From: Chamaea fasciata
Lineage: Eukaryota > Chordata > Aves > Passeriformes > Sylviidae
Assembly (NCBI GenBank): GCA_029207755.1
Contig: JARCOQ010000001.1
Location: 95,088,640-95,152,639, forward strand
Length of the DNA stretch: 64,000 nucleotides
Direction of reading: 5' to 3'
Shown: piece after piece, positions 13,512-36,483 of the stretch
Position numbering within the stretch: the stretch's first letter is position 1
How the letters are laid out: each line of letters opens with the position of its first letter
Notes under the pieces: generated by a model
Told to the model about the DNA's origin: nothing
Seen by the model: the letters and a program-made list of their open reading frames with translations, nothing else
Databases searched by the model: none
Position numbers and translations under genes: made by a program

Positions 13512-16500
13512 TTCACTGCTTTAATCTCTCTACTGTAGTGTTAGCACTTAACATAAGCATCCACTCCTCTACTATCCTATTTACAATCCATTGAAATGTA
13601 TACTCTACAAATACAATACATATTTTCAGAAATGTAAGGGAAATGCACAATTTGGTAAGGTTTAAAAAAGTGACACTCATCTGTACAAGATCCTCAAATC
13701 ATCCAAAAAGTAAAATTTACAAGGCAGTATCTACACAGCTATATAAGGTCAGGTGCTACAGTGACAAAGCAGCAAACTTGCTAATACAATAAAATACAGA
13801 AAACGAAGTGTTTTGGGGCCCCAGATAATACACTTAGTACCACTGAAGTTGTAAATTTAGTAATACCCATATTTCTAGAAACATGTAACTGCAAACCTGA
13901 AGAACATTCTGAAAAATATTAAACATTATATACACATGAGGTAAATGTACCTTGGTCTTTTAAGAGGTAATTTGAGTTTAAAGCAACGGATATGGTTGAA
14001 GGGGTTCTTTGTTTGTTTTTTAAACACAAAATGATTAACAACTTGCAATTATTTCAATGGCACAATATAAACAAGGAACTAACTAAAAGGTGAATTTCAT
14101 GGCAATCACACTCAGAGTCATTGCTGAAAAAAATAAAATAGCCTCTTCATTTGACACCTTTATGTCCCCATACAGTCAATCCCAATGTCTTATATACAAA
14201 ATCTTTCTTCCGATTACAAGCAGAACCACTAGAGGGTGACAGTGTGTCATACTTGGAGAGTCAGCTTGAGGAAACATCCTAGAATTCCAGCTTTTAAGGT
14301 TGGAACGTCCCTGAAGAATTCCAGCATTTCAAAAATCACAACAGACCATTTCCAATGCACCTTGTTCTCCTCATCCATACCCATCTGGTCACAAGTCTGT
14401 AAACCAAACTGAGGCTTCAATGTTACTAAAATGTAAAGTTGATTAAATCTACAAAACTTAAGTGAATGTATAATGTATGTAATATTTACAATAAACATTT
14501 GCATCAGTATTAATCAGAAACTGTTTTGGTATATACTTGAAATGATACAAAATTAATATTTTGAATGCTAAAATATTTTGGTCCCCCTGGATTTCCAAGA
14601 GCAGATCTGGTGATATTACAATCTTAATTTAAAAAATACTTATGTGTACCTGTGTCCATATATATAAGATATGATCTTACACAGGTAACATTTAAAGTTA
14701 CATAATATATACAGACACAGCCTTTGTAAAAGGTGTTCAGTTCATAAAATGGAAAAGAACAAAGCTTGAAGTTGTGGTGTCAGAACTGAGGATACATATA
14801 GCTCTATTCAGAATTTTCCTGTTCTGCAGCCCAATAGGAATGATAAGGTTGTTCTAAAATACTGTTCCTGATGTCATACACTGTGTCAAGCATCCCTTCT
14901 GTGCTTTGTTTTTACAAGCTTGTATCAAAAAGCTAAATTTTGAACGAAGTAAGAACAGTTGCTGGCAATTCAGGAGAATGAAGATTTGCAGGTGGTTGAG
15001 ACAAAATAACAGTTCATTGTTGACAGAATCATCTGCTAGCCATGATGCTGTTCAGCTGCTGTACATCCTCTTTAAAATGCAACAGAACTGTTCTGTATAT
15101 TTTAGGAAATTAAATGTTATGTTGATAAGGTTTTGTGGGTGCTAAAAAAGCCACTAAAAAGCCACTAAAAATAATTTGATGAATTATACTGCAAGCTCTC
15201 CTGTTACCACAAAAATTACTAGAGAGATCTGAGGGCAATCCAGTAGCCTGATATTTCTAAAGTAGGAGCTGTACTATTTGTTTCTATGGTAAGGACTCCA
15301 GGACACCTATGAAAACTTAAAATGTATTTCAAAGGAGGAAGCCTTTGAAATTAGCATGGAGAGCCAGACCTATTTTCATGACGACCTGTTTTCTTTAAGC
15401 ATCTGTACCAATACATAGGACTTGCTACAGAGGCTGCCAAGTAGATGGGCTTGGGAGTTACATCATATTCAAACAGGTTTTTTTGAACAGTCAATTCAAA
15501 ACCTCTGTAGTGCACAACTGTCCACGTGCACAAAGGCATAGTTTATTTAAAATACTTACATGAAGTAACTTTTAATCCAGCTTTGATTGATGGAGGCCTG
15601 AAGCACATAAGCCTGACTTGTCAGATAATGCCAAACAAACACAAGCGTGACAGCTGTACGTATGTTTAAGCCTAATTGTTTTCTAAGAACTTCTCTTATT
15701 TTTCCCTTTTCTTCTGGATATGGTCTTCCAGGATGAATAAACTCATCCATTTTATTGTTGACTAAAACATTCCATTTTTGCAGTTCAGCCTGCGAGAATC
15801 TCTAATTCTGACACCATTTAAACTTATCTCCAAGCAAGCAGTAAGCATACAGAAATAAACAAAAATTAAGTGTTAAGGCTTTTCTTGGGTAAGGCTCATG
15901 TCACCTATGTAGCCTCTACTTCCTGGGCCTCATTCCTCTTCCTGCTTTAGCTGCCACACATCACAGACCATGGCACAGAACCTTGATTGTGCTGCTGCCA
16001 GCAACCACCCTGCCACTGCCACCATCTTGATAACAAACTACCAGTGGGCTCTATGCTGAGGGATGAAAAGGAAGCTAAGTTAAAGGTTGCCATGTGTGTT
16101 GCATAATGGGATGCGTACTATGTTCTGAAGAGCGGCAGGTTAGGCAGCATATTAATTACCAGGCATATTTACATACTGAAATACTATTGTTTTGGACATA
16201 AATGAAACCAAAGGTCAACCAGACTCTTCTAAAATTGCAATTAAAAATATGTCCTGGTAACAGCAAGTTTTTGTTGTACATTTGGGCAGGAAGCAATTTG
16301 ATTTCTAAACAGGTTTGTAAAAGTATTATGATACTCATAAAAACTCAGGGAAATCTTAACTAAAGCCATGCACATTCTTCTGTGTTCTTATGACAACACA
16401 AGTCACCATAAGCTTTGTTCTTCTAACAATGAAGAGGATTGCTGGAATCCCCCGATATTTGTATCCAAAGACCTGCAGCTCACCACCTTCTCTAGCTCAC

Positions 16501-17613
16501 CACTTTGTGTGAGGCACACACAACATACATGCACATAAAATTTATAAGCAGCTTTGAACTGTCTAGTACAAAAGCCTAAATAACTTCTCTAATGACAGGT
16601 GCATTTAATCCTCGTGTAATTGCAAATATTGTTCTTTGAGCCTTAAGACTCAGCAGAACTGCACAGAAAATATGCTTTTCATACTTATTTAATGAAGCAA
16701 AATCTCCCTTAACATTTTACTTTTCTTGCTACTTTTCTGAAGTAGATAGGTACTTCAAGGACTTTAGAAGTACCAGTTCATTAAAAAAAATCTTCTACAT
16801 AATTATGACTCGTAACTTGACAATTACAAAATATGACAGTGAATTTACTAGCTTACACTATTTAAAACTCCTACAGTGGTTTCAAGAGTCAGATTTTGTA
16901 AAATTGAAGATACTCTATCAGTTACGTACTCACTGTTGAAATGAGTGAGATTTAGATCTTAGCTAGGCAAAGGAACAACTTTTAACTTGTATTTTTGAAA
17001 CCAAAAGTACCATAGGCTTTGTACAACCCTACCATTTTGCATTAAAAGACTCAAAAGTGGCACTTACTGGTGTAATACAATCTATTTTGAAGGCAATGTA
17101 ATGTTCTGAAAAAGTGGAAAAAACCCAGTAATCATGTATAAAGTATAGTTGCATAAGTTATGTTCCCACAACTGAATGAGGTCAATTTGTAAGTCAAGGT
17201 AAGTGTCCAAAAGATGCATTATTTAATAGCTAGCAAGTTATACTCCAGTAGTACATTCACAATCTGAATCAAGGAATCGAGACAGTGGTTCAGCGTCGTC
17301 AATGTACCGGGCAGGAATAAAGTTGCTTTAAGAGCCATCAATGCACTGTGGAACAATATAGTGAACCAGTTTCATTTCAGAAGTGACATCCTACTTTTAG
17401 CACAGTTAACTAGCAAAGACCAGCTATCAACTTCCCAAACAAAAAATTATAGATTAATGAAACTAGAGTACATGATATTTTGTAAGTAACCTGGGAAACA
17501 GGTTCATAGTGCACAGAAAGACCCAACACAACTGTTTAGCACATCCACAAAAATCCTAATAAGTGACGTTCCTATGAATACTAAAAGGCAGCAATATCCT
17601 TCTGTTCCCCCAG

Positions 17614-17621
17614 TGAGGTAG
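17614..17621 (-). promoter_or_regulatory. let-7 8-mer target site in 3' UTR
   Basis: The transcript strand reads CTACCTCA, the full 8-mer complement of the let-7/miR-98 seed, about 77 nt after the stop codon. TGFBR1 is a known let-7 target in mammals, and a site this close to the stop is plausible on conservation grounds. Confidence 0.7.
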
Positions 17622-17697
17622 AACAATTAACCTTCTTAATACATCACTCTGGTGCAGATAGGGATTTTTACAGTGTTCTTCGATAGCAAATCCAGGA

Positions 17698-17841
<144 letters not shown>

Positions 17842-18418
17842 TCATTGTGTGCACTGCTGTTCCAGTGCAGCCCATGTAACTGCTGCTTTGCCTTAGCCTC
17901 TTCAGGCATTTCTAAAGTCCACTACTAGTACTACAGCTGCATGGGAGAGTGTGCTGTTTAAAAAAAAAAAAAAAAATCTTACTTTATTTACAGAAAAGTA
18001 GAACTCTAAACACTGTAGAGCAAACCTGATATTTTTCAGTAGACTTATGGCCCATGAAAAAAGTATTTTAAAGAAAAAATAGTAACTTGTCTATAACTGT
18101 TTTCTGAATTCTCACATTAGACAAAAATAAACTGTTTTCATCTTATTTGCAGTTAAGGAGTTACTTCAATGGATAGCAATTAAGTTCATGAGCTGTCTTC
18201 CTCAAATTGAAGCTCTGCAAGGATTCTAAAAACTTCTGAGGTCTTTTCATCCTTCAAACAGCCATTCTTTGAAATCTGAGTGCTTCTATGTGCTATTTCT
18301 AACAAAGCAAATAAAAAAAATGGCAGACAAAATAAAGTAACAGCTCTACGTTCCAAAATACCATGAAAGCTGTATTACATTAGTAATTTCAACCCTGGTA
18401 ACTTCCTGTATCACTGTT

Positions 18419-18856
18419 TGTTGGTGCACTCATCACCTTTCTCTCTTTCCTGTGCACTCTTGCCCAACTCTTATCTCAGCCATGCATCCATTCCACACAT
18501 GCCACAACCCAGGTTCCCTCCTCTATCCAAAGCACCTCATCCTTATCAGTGCCTCAGTGCTCCTGCAGCCCACTGCAGCTACGCCCCCAAGCTGTGAGTC
18601 AGAATGCTCTGGTTGTAGGCCTCGTTGGGCTCCCAGAGCAATGCTGTTTGGGTCAGCTGTCCTGGGTCTGCTCCCTCTCACGCTCTTGTCCACCCCCAAC
18701 CTAAGTGAGAAATGGAGAATGCCTTGAAGCTGTGCAAGCACTGCTCAGCAACTGCTAAACCATCAGCGTGCTATCAAACTGTTTTAGCCACAAATCCAAA
18801 ACACAGCATTGTGCAGCTTACGATGAAAGACGCTGACTCAATCCCAGTCAGACACA
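18419..18856 (-). mobile_element. Diverged LTR of family B, in TGFBR1 intron 8 side of exon 8
   Basis: The minus strand from about 18856 begins TGTGTCTGACTGGGATTG and includes TTTTGGATTTGTGGCTAAAA, TTGCTGAGCAGTGCTTGCAC and GACAGCTGACC blocks, in the order seen in the LTRs at 2064 and 62281. It is diverged and the distal border is uncertain. It lies within intron 8 in the same orientation as TGFBR1. No target duplication is visible. Confidence 0.6.
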
Positions 18857-19183
18857 GTACTACTTGTTTGCAATGATGCTTCCTGCATAATATAATTCAG
18901 ACTAGCTCTAATTTATATTAGCATCATCTAGGCTTCACAGGAAGGGATCCTAGAATCCTCCATGCAGAGTTAGCTATTAACTTCTATGAAACTACATTTA
19001 AATACTTATGTATATAAACAAAGAACAACACTTTCAATAAAACCATAATGATTAGAATGAAATTAATTAAGTTCTCGTAAGAGCAGCTCTTCTCGCTTCA
19101 ACAATAAGCATGATTTTTAAGCCACTGAAATCACTAAAAGCTCTAGTGTCCATTAAAGCAGCTTTAGTAAGGTTAGTTAATAC

Positions 19184-19314
19184 CTCACAGCTCTGCCATC
19201 TGTTTGGAATATTGGGCCTTAACTTCTGTTCACACACAACTTTCCTCATTTCTTCAACAGAAGGGTCTGAAGGAACAAGGTCATAGTATGGCAACTGGTA
19301 ATCTTCATGGATTC
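19184..19314 (-). CDS. TGFBR1: TGFBR1 exon 8: kinase C-lobe
   Basis: Residues 422-465 cover [18 protein letters not shown], the region of helices G and H, and the conserved stretch [12 protein letters not shown]. The acceptor is GTTACAG at 19315 and the donor GTATTA at 19183. The length of 131 nt matches the human exon. The exon ends exactly at a codon boundary, so exon 9 begins in phase 0. Open frame continues past the donor for about 115 nt but has no similarity to the receptor, so the donor is placed at 19183. Confidence 0.96.
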
Positions 19315-19953
19315 CTGTAACAGGTAGAAAATAGCCTTATTTTAGCTAACACTGGATTACATATTCATCAGTTCTTACTGCACTCCTTATCAGTATCCTA
19401 CCAGGTTTTGGTCTTCATTTTTAAAAATCACATCACAATGACTGACAAACAAATAAAAATCCTTAACCATACTTTGGGAGTGTTTTCATTAGCCATGAAG
19501 GATCTAAAATTTATAAATTTGGAAGAGATACAAGCTACCTCAAATCTTTCATATGCTATTCTAAAAACGTGCCTCTTCAGAGCACATGATTTATAACAGC
19601 ATGCTTCATTTAAAATAAGGTATAGATTTATCTGAATACATTATAGCTAGGTCTTGTGGTGTTTGTCCCTTGCTCACAAGAGTATTAAATTTTACCCTTT
19701 TCTTCCCTATATATAAATATTTAGAAAAAAATAGACAAGAATATTTCCTATTTTCTTCAAAAACTATGTTTTGTCAATCTAGAAAGAGGCTGACTAGACC
19801 AGTTATCATTTACAGGATTAACAATTAGAAAGTCTGAGATAGACTGGCTATTACTTTGCACTGTTTTTTGGGCAAACTGTTTTTAGAACCTGAATAAGTT
19901 TAAGTTACTTATAATTCCTCAATATGTCCCATTTTGTAAAGATTGCCACGTAC

Positions 19954-20078
19954 CACCAATTGAACACCGCCGAGCTATTTCCCAAAACACTAATCCCATT
20001 GCATAGATGTCTGCTCGTTTGAATGACTCAAAATGTTTCATATTTATGGAATCATCTAGAACTTCAGGAGCCATGTAT
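19954..20078 (-). CDS. TGFBR1: TGFBR1 exon 7: APE motif and helix F
   Basis: Residues 380-421 begin with YMAPEVLDD, the APE motif that closes the activation segment. They continue through [22 protein letters not shown], which contains the conserved aspartate of helix F, to CSIGG. The acceptor is CACACAG at 20079 and the donor GTACGT at 19953. The length of 125 nt is the same as in human. The final base completes a glycine codon with exon 8. Confidence 0.97.
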
Positions 20079-20168
20079 CTGTGTGAAAAAAAAATAATTT
20101 CATAAACACTTAAGAGTAGAAAAAAGTTCAGCACTACTGATCAGCTCAAATACAAAATAATGTATTTT

Positions 20169-20683
20169 TGTGGGAAAAGAGATAAAGAAAAATCTCCTTC
20201 ATTGAAGTTATCCAATCAGAGACAATTCAATAAAAAGGGATAAGTAAACAGAGAAACAAGCAGAGAAATAGGGGGAATAAGTAAAATGTGAAACAATAAA
20301 CAACTAGAGCCATAAACCTGATAGACAAGGGGCAACTGAGACAGTAACTAAGACCAAAAGTCCCCAATTCCTCATTGACAGGCTATTAAAAAACTCCAGG
20401 CACAACTTTATAGAGGCGCATGCAGTCTGGACATTGTGACTGTTAATAACTGTGAAGAAGAACAAGAAGAACGTGAGGACTGAGGATATTGAAGGAAGGC
20501 CTGTGCAACTATGCAACACTCATCAAGGAATGTTCAGGAGAAAGGGAACAGAAGTGTGGCAACAGATAGAAAAGGGTTGCAAAGGGGCCAGCTGTATAAG
20601 AGGCTGCTAGTCTGCACATGCTCACCAGTGTATCCTATTTTATTAAATCCTAACTATTCTGTGCAATCTCACTCTCAAGCCCA
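20169..20683 (+). mobile_element. LTR of a songbird ERV, antisense in TGFBR1 intron 6
   Basis: Near its 3' end the block has a TATA-like TATAAG at 20595-20600, then ATTAAA at 20642-20647, and ends about CTCAAGCCCA at 20683. A degenerate repeat leader follows directly. The whole arrangement resembles LTR plus 5' leader of a passerine ERV that I recognise. The start is approximate and no target duplication was found, which fits loss of the 3' part. Confidence 0.55.
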
Positions 20684-20689
20684 CGTGCA

Positions 20690-21237
20690 TGTGTTCTCTA
20701 AGAACTGAACGTCAGCAATTGGAGGCAGGCATGAGTCTGTTCAGGACTAGCAACTAGAGCAGCACAAGGGATGAAGCTGACATTAGAGAGCAACATCAGT
20801 AGCTGGAAGGGGAACTACAGGTCCTAGGAGTCTGCAGGTCTAAGAGCACATATGTGGAGCTACTGTGGGGGGATCACACAGTGGTCATTATGGAAATGAA
20901 TTCTGGGCCAGCAACAGAATTCACCTTCTGTAGTCTGACAGAAGGTGAAGGAAACCCTGGTGCCAACAACTGGAGCAAATGAGTGGGTCTGCTTCAGCTA
21001 CTGAAATAAGACCATGGATCACAGGCTTCATGGTCACACCTTACGTGTACCAGCTACAGGGAAGAAAGGGGATGGGAAGAACAGAATAAGGGTCTCTCAG
21101 CACCAGCAACAGGAGTGAGAGTCATAGGTTGTAAGGTCTGTGTGCCTGGGTGCCAGCTGCTGGACTGGGCCACAAGGTTTGCATTCCCCCAACCCTGGTG
21201 GGGGAAACAACACAGCCGGTGTGCAGGATGGTAATTC
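20690..21237 (+). repeat. Degenerate tandem repeats of a putative ERV 5' leader
   Basis: Loose copies of a unit like CCAGCAACTGGAGTGAG occur again and again, for example near 20743, 20972, 21100 and 21151 (GCCAGCTGCTGGACTGGGCC). The block contains a perfect 10-bp inverted repeat with an 8-nt loop at 20921-20948. It continues from the LTR at 20169 and is cut off by the next LTR at 21243. No protein-coding frame is seen. Confidence 0.5.
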
Positions 21238-21242
21238 ACTAG

Positions 21243-21977
21243 TTTTGGGGGTTAGGTTTGTTCCTTTTTTACTCTAAAGAATTTTTTTTCCCCACAAGTT
21301 ACTAAGGAGACTAAGTATTGGGTGCTTAAGGGTGCTTGACCAAAACAAAGGGGTGGCCAAAGCTCAGAGGGGGAGATTTGGGGCAAGAAAAGGACAGAGC
21401 AGGAGGCAGCTTGTGTCTGGTTATCAGCATTAGGCGAGAGAGAACAGCTAGGCTGCTGCTTGCTGCCGGAGGAGTTCACTGTCACCATAAAAGTCTAGTC
21501 CTGGGAAACCTGCTTTCGTGCCCTGGAATTCTGAGCTACTCCGCCTGCCCTGCTGGAGCTGGGTCAGCCCTGTCCTGCCGTCGGGGCTTCTTCGGCACTG
21601 CTCTTTTTGCTGCAGTGTGACCCTGTACTCCCCCTGCCCTGCTGGGACATCCTGCTATTCCAGCTACTCTCTCCTGTTTCCAGCTTGGTGCTCTGAGGAT
21701 TCTGAAGGGGCAACTAAGACCAAAATGCCTGGCTTTTTGTGAAGCAAAGCCCTCAAGGTCCTTGGTACTGTTTTGTTATTAATGCTGTAGTTGTTGTTGT
21801 TGTTTGCTTTCTTATACATACTAGTAAAGAACTGCTATTCCTATCCCCAAATCTTTGCCTGAAAGCCTCTGACTGCAAATTTATAACTGGAAATAAAGGG
21901 GGAGGTGGTTTTCATTCTCCATTCCAAGGGAAACTCCAGCTTTCCCTGGCAGATACCTGTCTTTCCAAACCAAGACA
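21243..21977 (+). mobile_element. Solo LTR family A (735 bp) with 5-bp target duplication
   Basis: The element is flanked by perfect ACTAG duplications at 21238-21242 and 21978-21982. It ends in CCAAACCAAGACA. It aligns along its length with the reverse complement of 57652-58432, sharing for example GGGGGTTAGGTTTGTTC near the start and AAGAACTGCTATTCCTAT near the end. A TATA-like CCATAAAAGTC lies about 245 bp in. The first bases TTTT replace the expected TG. The 5-bp duplication suggests ERVL or class I integration. It sits antisense in TGFBR1 intron 6. Confidence 0.85.
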
Positions 21978-21982
21978 ACTAG

Positions 21983-27166
<5,184 letters not shown>

Positions 27167-27511
27167 TTACAGAATTCCTTCCAGTTCTGACACTTTATGT
27201 GCACCGGGGTACCTCCTGAAATCATTCATTGTAGATTGTCTGGCTGTTCAGGAAAGTGCCTTTCATGTTTACTGTATTACACCACTCTTACTCCTTTCCC
27301 TCTTCCTGCAAGTATTTATTGCACACACATCCTACTCAAACTTTGTCTCAGCTCAAAGTTAAGAAGATGCGACATTCACTATTACTTGGTGCCTTTTAAC
27401 AGGTGTTTTTTAGGAAGGATTGTTACATCACAATACCAGAGAAAGGAAGGCAAAAAGCCTTTCAAATGAAGGTCTAATTATTTGGAACTCATCACAGAGT
27501 AGAACAAGCTA

Positions 27512-33707
<6,196 letters not shown>

Positions 33708-33938
33708 CTTTGTTATCTGCAGCTATAAATCCAAGAATGTTTTCATGGCGTAGCATAACTGTCTGATAAATTTCTGCTTCTCGAAACCATGACCGTTCCT
33801 CTCTTGAAGAGAATATCTTCACAGCAACTTCTTCTCCTCTCCACTTCCCCCGCCAGACTTCTCCAAAGCGACCCTTACCAATGCTTTCTTGAAGTACTAT
33901 AGTTCTTGCAATTGTTCTTTGCACAAGTAAAGGTAAAC
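33708..33938 (-). CDS. TGFBR1: TGFBR1 exon 4: kinase N-lobe
   Basis: Residues 195-271 run from the end of the GS region into the kinase N-lobe. The segment [11 protein letters not shown] (197-207) is the FKBP12-docking and activating region. The glycine-rich loop is IGKGRFGEV (214-222) and the ATP-anchoring lysine is K235 in VAVKIF. The exon ends at AADNK, the first half of the L45 loop that in this family selects SMAD2/3 over the BMP SMADs. The acceptor is TTTTTAG at 33939 and the donor GTTGGT at 33707. Its length of 231 nt equals the human exon. No key residue is missing. Confidence 0.97.
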
Positions 33939-35782
33939 CTAAAAAGAAGATTTTACATTAACCTTAAATATCACTTTACAGAATTAGCACTTATCCCACA
34001 TACTGAATATGAGATCCTATTTCTGTTACGGTATTTCTCTTAGAATGCACATACTCTCTAAGATTTTAACTGCTTGTTGAGAACTGCTAGCAAGCACATA
34101 GGTAAGATACTGCCTTCACCCTTAAAAAGCCAGCTTAACGAGCACTCAAGGAGATTATGCTATAAACTACTTCTACGGTTGTTAAAAGCACAACACAAAC
34201 TTCCTTTCAGTTAGTAATGTTGTCACTTGCTGATCCATTAAGTTTTATCGAAATGAAAAAAGAAGCAATGATGAGGCAGTCAGGACCAGGTTTAGGACTT
34301 TTTTTTGGTTGCTTGTTAGTGATGAATATGAGTTTTTTCTCTATTTTTGGAAAAAGGATCTGCCCATAACTCTCTTGTCAAAGCAGTTTAAGAGCACTTT
34401 CGCTACTGATTTATTTACTTGGCTTATCACTAGATAGTCCATTTCTAAGTTAGTTAAACCACACTTATCAACAACACCGACTGCTGAAAATCCACACTCA
34501 TGCTGAAGTGTGCCAATAGCCTCTTAGTAATCCTGAGTCACTGCAAAATAGGAAAACATCCTTGTAATGCAAGCTTCTTGCTTAACAGGGCATTCTTGTG
34601 CACTTCACTGTAATTATAATTGAGAACAATGTTTACATTCATCAAGGTTTTATAGCTTTGGAACATTTACATGCTTGCCACACAGAGCACCTCTTCAGTA
34701 CACTTCAGTAATTTTATACAACAAGCAGCACTGGCATCCCATAACTAGGCTGGGTTTTTGTTTGTTTTACGTCTTTCCTATTGTAACTGCAGGGCTTGTC
34801 ACTGGATTCCACACTGATACTACACTGCAGGATGAAAGCATCAGCCAGGTTATCTGCTTATGATAAGCTCTTTTGGTATAGGATTATTTCACTTAAACCA
34901 AATACTTTACAAAGTAATCTATTATTCTATAATCACTGTTCCAATAGCTGACAGAACATCTGCATTTCCTTATGTTACAGAAAATAAACCCCAACTAATA
35001 GCTCAGATAATTAATTCTTGTCCACCTCTGGACATTCTTTACTAACAGCAGCACAAGAAGGACATCTGATCTACTTGGCAGCATTGCTATGCTTGTGTCT
35101 CAGTCTGAGAAGAGCAAATTAAAACATTGCAGTCAGTATTCAGAGGAGCTTCTTAAAAATTCTAGACCTACAGGAATTTTCGGCATGGTCCATGCCGACA
35201 ACATACCTACATGAAGACAGGAAGGAAAAAAATATGTACACCATACCAGCAATTTAATCATTGTCAGGTGCTCTAATAATTTCTACTGAGGAAGTTAAAA
35301 CTTTTGCCGTAATAGTCCTCAGGTGAATTGTGCTGCATGCCCAAATATAGAGGCTCTTCTTGAAGCCTAACCTTCATTCTTTATGGACAGACTTTTGAAA
35401 TGCAGAAGAGGCCAGATTACAACAACCACAGGACCAAATTCAACCCTGAAAATGTAAAATTTTACATCATTGGTCAGAGAAAGTTTCTTACTTAGAATTT
35501 ATGCACCACTGCAAAATGTATAAGCAAATGTCAAATACAAGCTGATTTTGTGGACCTGAAATGGATGTTAGGCCATACAGTTGAATCAGAAAACTGTATA
35601 TTCCCACTTTCAGATGCACTGCTCTCAACTTGCTGCACCTTTTTTAGGCATCTCTCCTTGTTTAAAATGTATGTCAGAATAACAGCTATCTGCTAAACAC
35701 ATACTAACCTCCAAACCTTTTAGACAGAAAACATTTCAATTTCACATTCATCACATTAACATGTCACTGTTGGATAAAAACC

Positions 35783-36478
35783 TGTCATGGGTTTTTTAAA
35801 GAGCATATTATTCTGTTCCATCTGGGTGGACCAGAATTGCTTATCTTTGCCCAAATGGGTCAGTGTCGCTTATCAGATGGTGGAGTGCTACTTATCTCTC
35901 TTCATTGTTTCACTACTTCCATGGGAATGTCTTCTGCTAATGGACCATTAAGAGCTCATCAATGACATGACACATTACAGTGCACTATTGTAAGCTGCTC
36001 CATACAAGGAAGAGAAGCCAAACCATCTTAACCTAGATAAAAAGGAGCCACAGTCCCACTAGGTATCCAGTTTTTCCACCGGATCCCTGGAGGAAGACCG
36101 GACCCATCTCACCATTACTAGACCCTTTTTCTTCAACGGGACCATCTCTACTCCAACAGAACCACATCTGCCACTCCAGGAGGGCTTACTTTGGACTGCT
36201 TCCAACACCCTGACCAACAGGGTGTCAGGTTGTATTTCTGACTCTGTCAGGGTTTTTCTAGGATTTCTTGTTTGTTTATTTGTTTGCTTATTCTTCTGTA
36301 CTACAACATCTGTATTTTTATATCCCTAGTAAAGAACTGCTATACCTATTCCCAAAATCTTTGCCTGACAGCCTTTTAATTGCAAATTTATAATAATTTA
36401 TAAAAAGGGGGAGGGGCTTACATTCCAAGAGAGACTCCAACCCTCCCTGGCAGATACCTGTCTATCTAAACCAAGACA
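35783..36478 (+). mobile_element. Solo LTR related to family A (696 bp), 5-bp target duplication
   Basis: It starts TGTCATGGG and ends CTAAACCAAGACA, with AAACC duplicated at 35778-35782 and 36479-36483. The last about 150 bp are close to the LTRs at 21243 and 57652 (AGTAAAGAACTGCTATACCT, ATCTTTGCCTGACAGCC). A TATA-like GATAAAAAGGAGCC lies near 36034. The middle part differs from the other two, so it is a subfamily. It is antisense in TGFBR1 intron 3. Confidence 0.85.
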
Positions 36479-36483
36479 AAACC

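Larger units (their letters stand above)
13485..17697 (-). other. TGFBR1: TGFBR1 3' untranslated region
   Basis: About 4.2 kb of AT-rich sequence follows the stop codon with no LTR or CR1 that I recognise. It ends near a canonical poly(A) signal at 13506-13511. A long 3' UTR of several kilobases is known for mammalian TGFBR1. Inside are a let-7 8-mer site and at least six UGUANAUA-type motifs. Another AATAAA on the minus strand lies near 15542-15547 and could give a shorter transcript. The exact end is inferred, not observed. Confidence 0.6.
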
